Source of the DNA: Sipunculus nudus
Lineage: Eukaryota; Annelida; Sipuncula; Golfingiida; Sipunculidae
Direction: 5' to 3'
Assembly: GCA_026874595.1 (NCBI GenBank)
Contig: CM049313.1
Location: 35,243,159-35,307,158, forward strand
Length of the DNA: 64,000 nt
In this document: in pieces, positions 33,214 through 45,800 of the stretch
Layout: every line of letters starts with the position of its first letter
Position numbering within the stretch: the first letter of the stretch is position 1
Position numbers and translations under genes: made by a program
Notes under the pieces: generated by a model
The model's input: the letters and a program-made list of their open reading frames with translations, nothing else
Told to the model about the DNA's origin: nothing
The model's database searches: none

Positions 33214-36200
33214 ATACCGGGTCTATGGTTTCTACAATGACTGATGATTTCTTCCACAGATACATTGAAAGGGAAGACACCCAACTAAGAGATAAGTGGG
33301 TACAGGTTACTGCTGCAAACGGACTAGAGGTACCCTACCAGGGTATTGTCACAGTAAACATGGAGATTGATGGCCAGCGGATAGAGGATTGTGGAGTACT
33401 AGTAGTCAGTAGAACTTCAGAGGAAGTTACAGAGACCCCGGTCCTGTTAGGTATGAACGTGATCTCACAGGTTCCACGCTTCTCCGGGATCTTGTGTGAG
33501 CCCAAGGCCAAGTTTATACGTATTGCTGGGATGGAAGCCATTACGATCCCCAAGTCAAGTTCCTGTGAGATAGCCGCCATAGCGCCTCGTTGGAACATGG
33601 TTGGATGTGTGGAGGGATTCTCCCAACCTGTGAAGGGGGCAGTTACTGTCACACCAGCATTAGTCACGGTCGGAGGTGGTAAATTACCAATAAGAGTCAT
33701 GAATATGACTAGTAGGGATGTCACATTGTCCCCAGGGACAAGGATTGGCACCATTTCCCGTGTCAAGGATATACAGAGCGGGTTGAGTAAAGTTGACGTC
33801 ACTTTTGAGGATAGGAGAGTGCACCTCAGCCAGATAAGTGGAAAGCCCAGGGAGGACAGAGCTGATAGAGATATCCTTGATCTCGGGATTGTACATGGAT
33901 CAGAGGAGGAGAGAGAAAGACTATTACAGATACTCAATAGACACAGTGAAGTTGTTATGAAGGCGGGGGATGCTGTTGGTTGTACTAACCTCTTAACACA
34001 CATGATCAAGACAACAGATGACCTTCCAGTGTCTCAACCTTACAGACGTATTCCGCCACACCAGTGGGAGGAAGTTCGACAGCATTTGAAGGAGCTCTGT
34101 GAGCAAGGCATTATTAAACGGTCGGTGTCAAATTATGCCTCCCCAGTAGTCCTTGTGAGGAAGTCATCAGGCAGTTTACGACTTTGTGTGGACTACCGCC
34201 AGCTGAACAAGAAAGTGCGCAGAGATGCTTTTCCTCTGCCGAGGATGAATGAAATCTTAGACTCTCTGCATGGGGCCAAATATTTTAGCACTTTGGACTT
34301 AGCGTCCGCCTACAACCAGATCGAGGTTGCTGAAGAAGACAGACATAAGACAGCTTTTACAACCCCAATGGGCCTATATGAATTCATCAGGATGCCTTTC
34401 GGACTGTCTAACAGTCCAGCCACGTTCCAGAGGCTCATGACCACAATATTCCAGGATGACATTCTTAACACCATGTTTGTATATCTGGACGATATAATCG
34501 TGTATGGGCGAACCGTGGATGAACACCTCAAAAGACTCGAGGAGGTACTGAGTAAATTGAGCAGATTTGGCCTGAAGTTGAAGTTAAACAAGTGCTCTTT
34601 TTTGTGTAGGGAAGTAAGTTTCCTGGGACACTTAGTATCCGGGGACGGAGTGCGTCCTAACCCAGATAGAATAGCAGCTGTGAAACAGTGGCCTAAACCT
34701 ACGACAGTTAAAGAGCTTAGAAGCTTCCTTGGTTTTTGCCAATTCTACCAGCGGTTTGTGCCAGGCTTTGCTAAAATAGCATCAGTTCTTCATAAGTTAG
34801 TAGCGGAAAGTTCAAAGGGGAATTATGGACATCGGAAGCCCAGACGTATTGTGATCACTAATCATTGGGATACTAAACATACTGAGGCCTTTGAGCGACT
34901 GAAGGAGAAACTGACCATGACCCCAATACTGGCATACCCCGATTTTAACCTTCCTTTCGTCCTGGAGGTTGATGCGTCGTTGCGTGGCTTAGGAGCCATC
35001 CTTAGTCAATACCAGAATGGCAGGAACAGGGTTATCTCGTTTGCTAGCCGAGGATTGAGAGGTGCAGAAAGAAATCCAGCTACTTACAGTGCAAAACGAC
35101 TGGAGCTCCTGGCACTTAAATGGGCAATATGCGACAAATTTAGAGAATACCTGGAAGGGGCACAGTTCATCGTCTTTACAGACCATAACCCCTTAACTCA
35201 TCTATTTACACAGAATAAACTGCCCGCAACTGAGCAACGTTGGGCCTCAGCTTTAGCCAGTTTTGATTTTGAAATCAGATACAAGCCAGGCCGTAACAAC
35301 CAAGCCACAGATGCCCTGTCAAGGTTAGAGGACAGACCATGGGATACTCAAAGTGGCACTGTGTCAGCCATGTGTGCGAAGGTAGCAGATTCTACCAAGG
35401 TTCCAATAACACTGATGTGTCAAGTTTCAAAAGACGCCACCGATGGGGAGGTAGGTGAAGCTGGACCAAATTCTCCGAATGGAGTAGCAACTGGTTGGTC
35501 TGGTTATAGCCCATCAACCTTGAGCATGATGCAGAAGCGAGATTTGACCATACAACCAGTGTTCGAGGCATGGAAGAAAGGCAAGAAGCCAGCCTTATCG
35601 GTACGGCGTAAATTATGTCAAGATACCCAAAGATTGTTACGTCAGTGGGACAAGTTCATGGAGCGTGACAATGTTCTTTATCGTGTGATTGATGATCCAC
35701 ATCATGGCAGGCTTGAACAGTTTGTAGTGCCTGAGGTGATGCGAGAGGAGTTTCTAAAAATTTGTCATCAAAAGCACGGTCATCAGGGTATTGATAGAAC
35801 AGAGAGTTTGTTAAGGATGAGATGCTATTGGCCTGGGATGCACAAGTCTGTGACTGATTGGCTATCGAAATGCGACAGATGTGCCTTAGCTAAAAGAGAA
35901 AAGGTTCGCACACCTTTAGGACACCTTCTAGCGTCGGCCCCCCTCGAGGTCGTTGCTATGGACTTCACCTTACTGGAACCAGCTTCAGATGGGAGGGAGT
36001 CAGTGCTGGTGCTGACCGATGTCTTCACCAAGTGGACTGTGGCTATCCCCACCCGGGATCAGCGAGCTGTAACAGTGGCCAAGGCACTTACCAAGCACTG
36101 GTTTAATAGGTTTGGTGCCCCAGCCCGCTTACATTCGGATCAGGGGCGGGACTTTGAGTCTCAGGTAATTCGCCACCTTTGCGAACTGTATGGGATAGCA

Positions 36201-37148
36201 CAATCCCGGACCACGGCCTACCATCCTCAGGGAAACGGCCAAGTGGAACGTTTCAACAGAACGCTCCACGATCTCCTCCGTTCTTTGACACCACACCAGA
36301 GAAGAAGGTGGCCTGAGTATTTGGACGACCTGGTCTTTGCTTATAACACCACACCGCACGCATCGACGGGAGTGTCACCTTTCAAACTAATGTTCGGACG
36401 CGACCCAAGATTGGCTCTGGACCGTCTGTTAGGGGACAAACCAGAAGAAGTCACTCCAACCTATGATGCTTGGTTGTCAATGCATATTAAACGACTTGCT
36501 GATATGTACCTTCACGTGAACCAAAGATTACAACAAAATGCTGATCGAAGGAAATAATTTTACGACAAGGGAGCGAAGTCGAGTCCTCTTCAAATTGGTG
36601 ATAAAGTTTACCGTAGGCATCACGGGAAAGGTCGACAAAAGTGCCAAGATGCATATAGACCAGAGACGTACACTATCGTGGATAGGAACAAGGATATAGA
36701 TATCTATAAGATTCAGAGAGAGGGAGAAGCTGCTCTCTCTAAGTGGTATAACAGGGTAGAATTTAAAGCATGTCCACCCAAGGACAGCATCCACGAGAGC
36801 CTTTGGGATTTTGAACCACAGGTCGAGGACCAGAGTCCCGATGTCATACATAATGAGAGCGAAAGCGAGGATAGTGACCAAGAGGTCCTCATTCAGGATT
36901 TGTTACCTAGAGCACCTACGGGTGATATGCCTATCCAGGGGGTAGATAGCTGTGATGAACAAACCCCACTTCAGGGTTCAGCGAGTCAAGACCTGTCAGT
37001 TAGAAGGTCGACCCGTGTAACTAAAGGCATGCATTCTAATCCTGGCCATTGGCCACGGTCTGTGTCACAGTTAATGTTACATACATCTGAGTCTGCAGTA
37101 CAAGACTTAGCGAGCACAAATCATGATGTAGCAGTAATATGGGTCTAA
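33093..37148 (+). pseudogene. pol: Ty3/Gypsy Pol, unit 2, interrupted by a nonsense codon
   Basis: Same domains as unit 1, first Met at 33225. A TAA at 36555-36557 stands at codon 1111 where unit 1 has GAA (28168-28170). The stop lies about 100 residues after the catalytic Glu of integrase and removes the last 197 residues, that is the integrase C-terminal region and the acidic tail; the frame after it is otherwise open to 37148. Other residue differences from unit 1 that I noticed: Asn/Asp near the start, Lys-Gly versus Glu-Arg about residue 230, and Asn/Tyr about residue 597. Protease, RT and RNase H are intact, so loss of integrase function is likely but not proven. Confidence 0.9.
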
Positions 37149-37298
37149 GACAGTTTTATTGGTCATGTATATGATTTCTGATCTATCTTTTACATTGCTA
37201 GTTTTGAAGGTATAGGACAGCTTACCGTAGGGTTAAGATAAATCACCACTCATGTTATCTGTACAAGTATGGTAGTGTTGGATGTATGAAGATAACAC

Positions 37299-37312
37299 GA
37301 AGGGGGTGCGGG
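37299..37312 (+). other. Polypurine tract, unit 2
   Basis: Same GAAGGGGGTGCGGG tract directly before LTR 3. Confidence 0.8.
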
Positions 37313-38579
37313 TGTAACCGGACGATGTCGGTACATAATTTAGTTTTTTTTATACATTATTTGGGATAAGTACGGTTTTTGACTAGTCTTTACGGTAGTT
37401 GCATTCAACGCACCAGCTACGTCATCCACCATGTTTTACTTGTATGGAGCTAGGACCGCGCCCTGCTGAGTTGAATTACCGACGTTACAGGTGATGATAT
37501 GTGTAGAGCAATGCAGAGAATGGTCCAGGTATATTTCTGTAGTCTTCTGATCAGTTGTATCTCCATAGTAATTAGGGGCATGAGTTTAGTTTTATCTAGT
37601 CAGAGCCCAGATGGGCCCGCCATGTTCGGAGACGAGATCTGAGGTACTTTATAACATCTTACTCTTTAGTTATTCAGAATTATGACGCGTATGAGAGAAA
37701 ACCTGTGTTATCATGTGAGATTAATTGTTTGGCAATACTGTGAATCTAGGCCACAGAGTTAACACCGTGTATCGGCGCAATTAAGGAATCTTGACTTTTG
37801 TACATGCGCCCGATAGATGGCGCCACTGGTTGCAAATGGCATCTTGTACTGTTGTAAAGCGCCTGTTTATCTTCCTGACGCAATTCTGGTATTTGTTGAG
37901 AATTAGTATGAACTAAAGGCTCACCAGTTTGTGTATAATAGGAGAATCCATTGAGTATCACTTAAGATAGTGTTTCTAAGGTTTAAATTACTTATATGCA
38001 CAGGGTTAATTTTAGGAAATATATCCCATACCCGTCTTGCATGAGATTAAGTCGGATGTAAGGGTCTGTTGATATTTCAGTGTATAAGTCCATTTAGTGA
38101 GATGGATGGTTTTATTATTTAGAAGTTATTTCTACCATGCGATGCATATTATTTTCTTTTTATTATTTCACAATACAGAGTTGATAGCTACTTATGTGTT
38201 CGTTAATACCCATTCTTACCTATACGGATGCACATATTATGTTGCCTTGTAATTTCTCACTGTAGATAACTGTTTGAGTAGGCATAGTAAATATATGAAC
38301 CAGAACTGTACGGATATCAGTCTAATGTGAGGAGTTATCACCTGTATGTTTTGTTTCTTTTAATATCTGATAGGGAATAATGTAAGACCATACCTAGAGT
38401 ATATATTGCCAATGTTGTATTTTCATGACATTGTCATTGTTTCGCTTATATGAGAGTTTTACTCTATTGTTTCAGATGGAAATACGCCAGCCACACACAT
38501 ATATTCACACCACATGTACTCATGGAAATAAAGTGAAGTTATGCCAAGTTGTGTCTTATTCGTAGTAAAACATACTACA
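37313..38579 (+). repeat. LTR 3 (3' LTR of unit 2)
   Basis: 1267 bp, TGTAACCGG to ACATACTACA, followed by TAAT, the copy of the four bases before LTR 1. One site differs from LTR 1 and two from LTR 2. Confidence 0.92.
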
Positions 38580-38583
38580 TAAT

Positions 38584-40950
38584 GAAATAGAATATATAAA
38601 TAAATGTATAAAAAATACTTGTCAAAGTTTAACAAAATTCAGTTTGGTCAGTGGGTCATTTTTGACGGGCCTTGTCCTGGAAGGCATTTGTTCTACACCG
38701 AAGTAAGTGGTATACCTGTGTTATGTAGCCATATAGCTGCACCCCTATCCTGAGTGATTACTCTTATAAAAACATGGAGACAAATCAGCTACCACATAAC
38801 TCACTTTGACTGATGTGCTTCGTGTGTTTTACATGGGTTGTGGTAGCAAAACTAAAATCAGATAATGAGGAAAGAGTGTATAAATCCCCCCCCCCCCTCC
38901 CCGAAAATACAATGTTTATATGTAATAGTACGTATGCATATACAAGGACAGGTTTTCTATATATAATGTAACTCCCTCGCTGCGCGTTTGTTCAATATGT
39001 ATTCCACTGGCAGTGCCACGTACACGTCATGTGTGAAAGAAAATCGGTGAACGCATGCGCGTAACCAAGGACACCCTAATTAAACCCGTGACCTTGCTCA
39101 TCAATATGCATAACATTGCAAAAATTGGTGGTTTATCTAAAACACGGTTTAACAAAATTAAACCACAGTTCTGCATACGGTCCATAATTTGCCTTAAAAC
39201 TCAGACTGGTTAAACCAGGTTTAACGCTCAACTCGGTTTAAATTAATCTTCGATACTGCATACGGCCCTTCGAGTTTAATTTGATTACGTTTTCCTCTGT
39301 CAACAAACAGCCGTGAACAAAGTACCAGGAGAATCCACGCAGCCAATTAGACATAATAAATTAACACACAAGCTGCTGAAGTTGTTCCTAGAATCCTCCG
39401 ATCCTGTAAGAACTGGAAACAATAAAAGAAAAACTGTGATATAAAAAAAGATAACGTGAAATTAGTCATGTCCTATTACATCTCTAGTAACTAAACGACT
39501 TAAAGGACAAAAGGTCGTGTGCAGCAGCGAAATGTAATTAGAAAAAAAAATTACGTCAAAACTGTGTGTTGAGACGGGTCACGGGATTGACCGCCTTAAT
39601 CGAGTATTTAAAGAACGTATATTACTCGTAAAAAAACTAGGGGAGGTGAGATTGAACTCGAAATATTAAATGAACATTTGGCTAAAAAGTTTTATATTTG
39701 CAATTGAGTAGGTCATACCATGCAGAAGAAGTCGATGACTTTCTGCAGGAAAGGACTCGTATCCGTATTAAAATAATTTATAAATTACTACAAAGTAAGA
39801 GTGGAGGAAACAGTTTTCTGCACGCTATGATTAAATAACAAATGTACAGCTTAAGCTGAAAGGCTGACAGGTTCAACAACACTGAAGATGGTGTATAGAT
39901 ACTGACAGTATATATACAATGCAAATAAAATCTGGAATGCAAATTTGGGAATTGTACAAGAAATTTAGAAGAGGCGCAAATTGATTAACAATATATAGAA
40001 TGTAATGTAAATTTTTTTGTCAGAAAGATCGACAAGTGAAAACAGAATTTTACTTCACAATTATTCTCGGACCCCGAACCTTTCTTTTAGATTCTATAAT
40101 CCGGGAAGTATAAGATTTCAAAATAGCATCACTGTGATGCTACAATTCCAAAAACAGTTTTAGGTTTCAATGTTTCAGGAACAGGTTTGTCCGGTATCCT
40201 TAGCCTTTGGAGGCCAAGATACATCGGCAACTTGATGCCCTGGTTGTCACTGAAACCGCCTCAAACAGGTGCGAGAACCGGACTTGAATAAATACAACTT
40301 GCTGTTTTCATGTAAATATAATAATTTGAATGTTTTTGCATGTAGAATAAAAAATGAATCGATCGCCTCCTTTGAGTATTCTTACGACAATTTTGTGAGA
40401 AAAAATTGTCAAATATGATGTATAAAGGTTATGTCCGTGGAGAAGTTTTGCTTACTATGCAAAAGTTTTGCTTACTATGTATGTAAAGGACAAAGTTTCT
40501 GACCATTGCATTCCGTTTCTAACAAGTTCTCTCCTTTGCTGAGAAGCAAACATGGTATGAATAAAGAAATGAAGCAACAAAAACTTTTCCCTGAATGTGT
40601 TCAAGGGGTAACACCAATCTTTATTTTTGACCAATGAACAAGGATCTTTTGTGGACATGTATGGTAATCTGAGAAGGAAAATGTGTGAAGAACAGTCCGT
40701 CTGGTCTATAAGGGTTTTTGTTTCGGAACTATAAAACGGTCATTCTTGTGGTACTTCTCATAATTTGTTAGTCCTACTTGACTACACGAGCGAGAGAATT
40801 ATCCAAAACCTCATTTGTTATGAATTAATATAATTTTCTATGTATGCACAATATTCTAGTTCTGTCATCCATTAAATATTGGGTTATTTCCTGATAATTC
40901 ATCATGAGACAAGCATATATATCAATACATAAAACGTATCTGGATTCAAA
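38584..40950. other. Intergenic DNA, no gene recognised
   Basis: AT-rich, with C-runs near 38886-38900. An NRF1-like GCATGCGC is near 39053-39060, followed at 39100-39260 by several GGTTTAA/TTAAACC phrases and two copies of CTGCATACGG, a likely old dispersed repeat. No exon of the CCDC47-like gene was seen beyond the array. Confidence 0.5.
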
Positions 40951-41023
40951 GATGGTTGCTCTAAGATGCAGCAGATGTGCGGTCTCGGTTGATCCCAATA
41001 TGCCTGATGAGAAGGTCGAACAT

Positions 41024-41815
41024 GTCTCCTCCCCCATAGGGGAGACGCATAGTGTAAGGACTGTCGTCGCCTTCTGTGTCATTTCTTGTGAACGCGATAA
41101 CTTTTGAACTACTCAATATATTTTTAATGAAATTGAATTTGTTTCAACTTATTATTCGGATGAGTTCAAAAACAGGTGACCTTAATTTGGTCAAATAGAC
41201 CGAAATATAATGTTTTTTGTGAACCTTGTAACTTTGGAAGTATCGCATATTTTTTCATCAAATTTCAAAATTGCTCAACCAAGTTCTTTGGCGAGTTTGG
41301 AAGTTTGTGACCCTGACCTGGATCTTCAAGATCAGATCAGTCGAAATAGTTATTACTGGGGAACGCTATAACTTTTGAATCACTTAATATATTTTCACGA
41401 AATTCGACTTATGAAATGTATCTACCAAAATCTCAGAAGTGTTCTAAAACGGGAAACCTTGACCTTAACTTTCAAGGTCAAATCAGCCGGAATAGAAATT
41501 ACTTGTGAATGCTGTGAATTTTTAAGTGGTTCGCTTTTTTTTCTCAAATTTTTGGATGGAAGGACAAAAGGGAGGGGTAATGTGTATCAGTTTTGGCATT
41601 GCAAACCAACCTGATTCTAGTTTTTCTTTTGCTGCGTGTTATCTTCCAAGGTACAGGTCTGTGACACAAGTACCAACTCTAAATACATACTCCCTTTTAC
41701 ACTATTTATCAAATGAGCGCCATTTTACTTTATGCCATCTGGTAACGGCAGTTACTGTTAATTTTAAAAGATCCGATAAGTGGGGAATGGTACGTTGCTG
41801 TTGATTAGTATGGAG
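41024..41815 (-). repeat. Probable hairpin-ended repeat element with internal copies
   Basis: A hairpin (GTCTCC...GGGGAGAC, 41024-41046) is followed by a body in which a phrase like GAACGCTATAACTTTTGAA recurs near 41091, 41219 and 41372, each followed by AT-rich sequence and a CTTGACCT / AAGGTCAA segment. Small plus-strand frames here are not convincing genes. The orientation (3' hairpin on the left) is inferred from the other hairpin elements in the window. Confidence 0.4.
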
Positions 41816-41989
41816 CCGTGCCTGTCCACCTGAGCAAACACTTGATGGTTAAAGTGTAATGATTATGATGATTAAAAAATTACGAAGAAAAATTGTAAAA
41901 GTACAGGACTAATAATTGTGAGACTGAAGCAAATTAGCAAAATGACCCTGATTGGTCTAAAAAAACCCGGGGACCAAGTGTTAGGTGCT

Positions 41990-42340
41990 AATAAAGGTAC
42001 CAAGGATATTTATATTAGAGAGCCGATGCCGCCGAAACGGGGTCAAGCTTGGCCATACCGAATTTACCTGCAGCCGCCGAAATTTCTTCAGCTAAAGTGA
42101 GCCGACTTTGCACAAATTGAGAAATGATAATTCGATTTTCAAAATGGCGAAACCCACGTATAGGCCTAATTACGTAACCACTTTCAGTATTAGTCCGTAT
42201 AGTCAGGCCTCGTTGCCCCATGGTCTAGCCCCTGATTGGCATATATATGTACTTGCAGACAAGAATAAGGTAGCATCAGTTAGAAACACCTATATCTTAA
42301 TTCAATCCAAAAGTGGTTTATATTCATATTAGACCCGACA
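41990..42340. other. Possible dispersed repeat or short unassigned frames
   Basis: CpG-containing segment with GCCGCCGAAA phrases, open on both strands for about 70 codons (minus 42221-42015, plus 42108-42332). Neither product resembles a known family, so I do not call a gene. The stretch 42545-42700 is G-rich low-complexity sequence. Confidence 0.3.
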
Positions 42341-42803
42341 GAGTGTATTCATTACTTTAAACCTGATTTAGTCCATTCCCTGGTCATCGTATTGCCGGTG
42401 CAGGGGCACAGCTGTCCCTTACCTATATCTTGCTCCTATGGTGCAGTGCAGCCTCTCAATGCAGCCGCAAAATTAGGTAACCAAATCCTTCGTTTGCCTT
42501 TTATATACTTTTTACTTAAATGTTTGCCTTTTCATAGAAAACAGAGATATTCATCTTCAGGCGCGGTTCAAGGATTTTTGGCAGGGAGGGGTCAACGGGT
42601 GTCATGCATAAAAATTGTCGTTGATAAAAGGACGTTGGTTAGGAGCGGGGGGTGGGGGGGTCTCAACCCCGTAAAAACCCCCCGTCATGCATAAGATTTG
42701 TCAAAAAAAAGGTTGTTGGGGTCGCGACACTGCGAAGAAATTATAAAATGTATATATCTGCGTAACATACTACAATGTTGAACAAGAGACCAAGGGGTCT
42801 AAT

Positions 42804-45800
42804 GTTCACTCTGTGAATTACTGTGCAATTTGGCAAGTGATTAAAATAAAATGAATGTGAAAATACCATTCATTCCTTTCCAAGTGGACACTGTCCTATT
42901 GCACAAGGTAGGTGGTGCCACCTATCTGGTTTATGAGAAAACTTTCCAAGATGACTGCACATGCCAAATTTCAGACCAATACAGACCAATATATTGAGAT
43001 AGGAGCAATTTTCACCGAAAGCAAATGTATGAATGGACACCACAGGTAAATTATTGCAGATGGCGCCACCAGTCTTGTTTACGAGATGGGGGTGACGAAG
43101 ATCTATGGACATGCACAATTTCAACCCAATACACTGAACAAACACTAAGACAATCAAATGGCAAATGCAAAGTTGGACACTCCGCAAAAAGTATTGTAGG
43201 TGGCGCCACCTGTCTGGTTAACGAAAAAACTTTCCTAGATGGATAGACATGACAAATTTCAGATCAATACATTGAACCACTCCTGAGATTGAGGGTTGTT
43301 ATATAAAAGAAACCCAGGTTTGTACTGCACAGAAAGGTTCTCCATCATTGTTACCTACAACTTCATAGGTGAGGGAACAAGTATGCCAGGTTTTGGAAAG
43401 ATCAGTCCAAGGGTCCTAGAGGAGACTCTGTTTTTGTGGATTATAACAAATAAATACTTAATGACATATTTTGGATAAAAGCAGAAAACACCATTACAGC
43501 CTGCTGAAAGTAGCTAAACAGGTGGCACCACCTGGAGGTCAAAATCATTAAGCAGTCACATGATCAATATTCCTGTGAAATTTGAAACTGAAGGCTGCAG
43601 CAGTTCCTAAGATATTTGGTAACAGACAATACATCATGTATAGAAACACATCAACATCCGTAGATTTGCCATCTTGAAAATCACTTGACTGAATTTATAC
43701 TCAAATTATTCCTCTTCCTCTTATTACTTTATGACTTATCTTGAAAGAAGTGGAAAGTAACATTTTGTCCCACAGAAAGTAGGTCAACATAGCTGGCGCC
43801 ACCTGGAGGTCAAAATCATCTGGCAGTCACATGATCAATATTCCTGTGAAATTTGAAACTGAAGGCTGCAGCAGTTCCTTAAATATTTGGTAACAGACAA
43901 TACATCCTTTATGGAAACACGCCAAGTTGCTAAATTTTGCAACCCACACAATTTGAAGTACTGTAGAGATGCCATCTTGAAAATGATTTGACTGAATTTA
44001 CACACAAATTATTCCCCTTCCTCTTAGGAACTTCTGACTATGATATGAAGGCCAAATTATTAATATTTTGTGACTTATCTTGAAAGAAGTGGAAAAGATT
44101 ATTTCTTCCCGCAGAAAGTAGGTCAACACAGGTGGCGCCACCTGGAGGTCAAAATCATTTAGCAGTCACATGATCAATTTCCTGTGAAATTTGAAACTGA
44201 AGGCTGCAACAGTTCCTAAGATATTTGGTAACAGACAATACATCATGTATAGAAACACATCAAGCTGTCATATTTTGCGATCAACAGAATCTGAAGTTAC
44301 GTAGAGACACCATCTTGAAAATGACTTGACTGAATTTATACTCAAATTATTCCCCTTCCTCTAAGGAACTGCTGGCTATGATATGAAGGCCAAAATATCA
44401 ATACTTTGTGACTTATCTTGAAAGAAGTGGAAAAGACCATTTTTTCCCGCTGAAAGTAGGTCAACACAGGTGGCGCCAACTGGAGGTCAAAATCATTTAG
44501 CAGTCACATGATTAATATTCCTGTGAAATTTGAAACTGAAGGCTGCAGCAGTTCCTAAGATATTTGGTAACAGACAATACATCCTGTATGGAAACACATC
44601 AAGTTGCTAAATTTTGCAACCCACACAATTTGAAGTTCTGTAGAGATGCCATCTTGAAAATGATTTGACTGAATTTACACACAAATTATTCCCCTTCCTC
44701 TTAGGAACTGCTGACTATGATATGAAGGCCAAATTATTAATATTTTGTAACTTATCTTGAAAGAAGAGGAAAAGATCATTTCTTCCCGCAGAAAGTAGGT
44801 CAACACAGGTGGCGCCACCTGGAGGTCAAAATCAATTAGCAGTCACATGATCAATATTCCTGTGAAATTTGAAACTGAAGGCTGCAGCAGTTCCTAAGAT
44901 ATTTGGTAACAGACAATACATTATGTATAGAAACACATCAAGCTGTCATACTTTGCGATCAACAGAATCTGAAGTTACGTAGAGACGCCATCTTGAAAAT
45001 GACTTGACTGAATTTATACTCAAATTAATCCCTTCCTCTAAGGAACTGTTGGCTATGATATGAAGGCCAAAATATCAATACTTTGTGACTTAACTTGGAA
45101 GAAGTGGAAAAGACCATTTTTTCCCGCAGAAAGTAGGTCAACACAGGTGGCGCCACCTGGGGGTCAAAATCATTTAGCAGTCACATGATTAATATTCCTG
45201 TGAAATTTGAAACTGAAGGCTGCAGCAGTTCCCATGATATTTGGTAACAGACAATACATCATGTTTACATAGAAACACATTAAGCTGTCATATTTTACGA
45301 TTGACAGAATTTGAAGTTCCGTAGAGACGCCATCTTGAATATGACTTGACTGAATTTATACTAAAATTATTCCCCTTCCTCTAAGGAACTGTTGACTATG
45401 ATATGAAGGCCAAAATATTAATATTTTGTGACTTTTATTTGAAAGAAGTGGAAAAGATCATTTCTTCCCGCAGAAAGTAGGTCAACACAGGTGGCGCCAC
45501 CTAGAGGTCAAAATCATTTAGCAGTCACATGATCAATATTCCTGTGAAATTTGAAACTGAAGGCTGCAGCAGTTCCTAAGATATTTGGTAACAGACAATA
45601 CATCATGTGTAGAAACACATCAAGCTGTCATACTTTGCGATCAACAGAATCTTAAGTTACGTAGAGACGCCATCTTGAAAATGACTTGACTGAATTTATA
45701 CTCAAATTATTCCCCTTCCTCTAAGGAACTGTTGGCTATGATATGAAGGCCAAAATATCAATACTTTGTGACTTATCTTGGAAGAAGTGGAAAAGACCAT

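Larger units (their letters stand above)
20537..38579 (+). mobile_element. Tandem Ty3/Gypsy array: LTR-internal-LTR-internal-LTR
   Basis: Three 1267-bp LTRs (20537-21803, 28926-30192, 37313-38579) alternate with internal regions of 7122 and 7120 bp. TAAT stands directly before the first LTR (20533-20536) and directly after the third (38580-38583); no such duplication separates the units, so the array occupies one insertion site. The two-base difference between the internal regions comes from an A-run (20 versus 19) and one G near 22260/30650. The few substitutions between units point to a recent origin. Unequal recombination between LTRs, or integration of a tandem cDNA, would both give this form; an assembly duplication must also be considered. 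Confidence 0.9.

Noticed and set aside
42015-42332. Overlapping frames on both strands around 42.1 kb
   Set aside because: CpG-containing segment open on both strands, resembling a dispersed repeat; no conserved motif.
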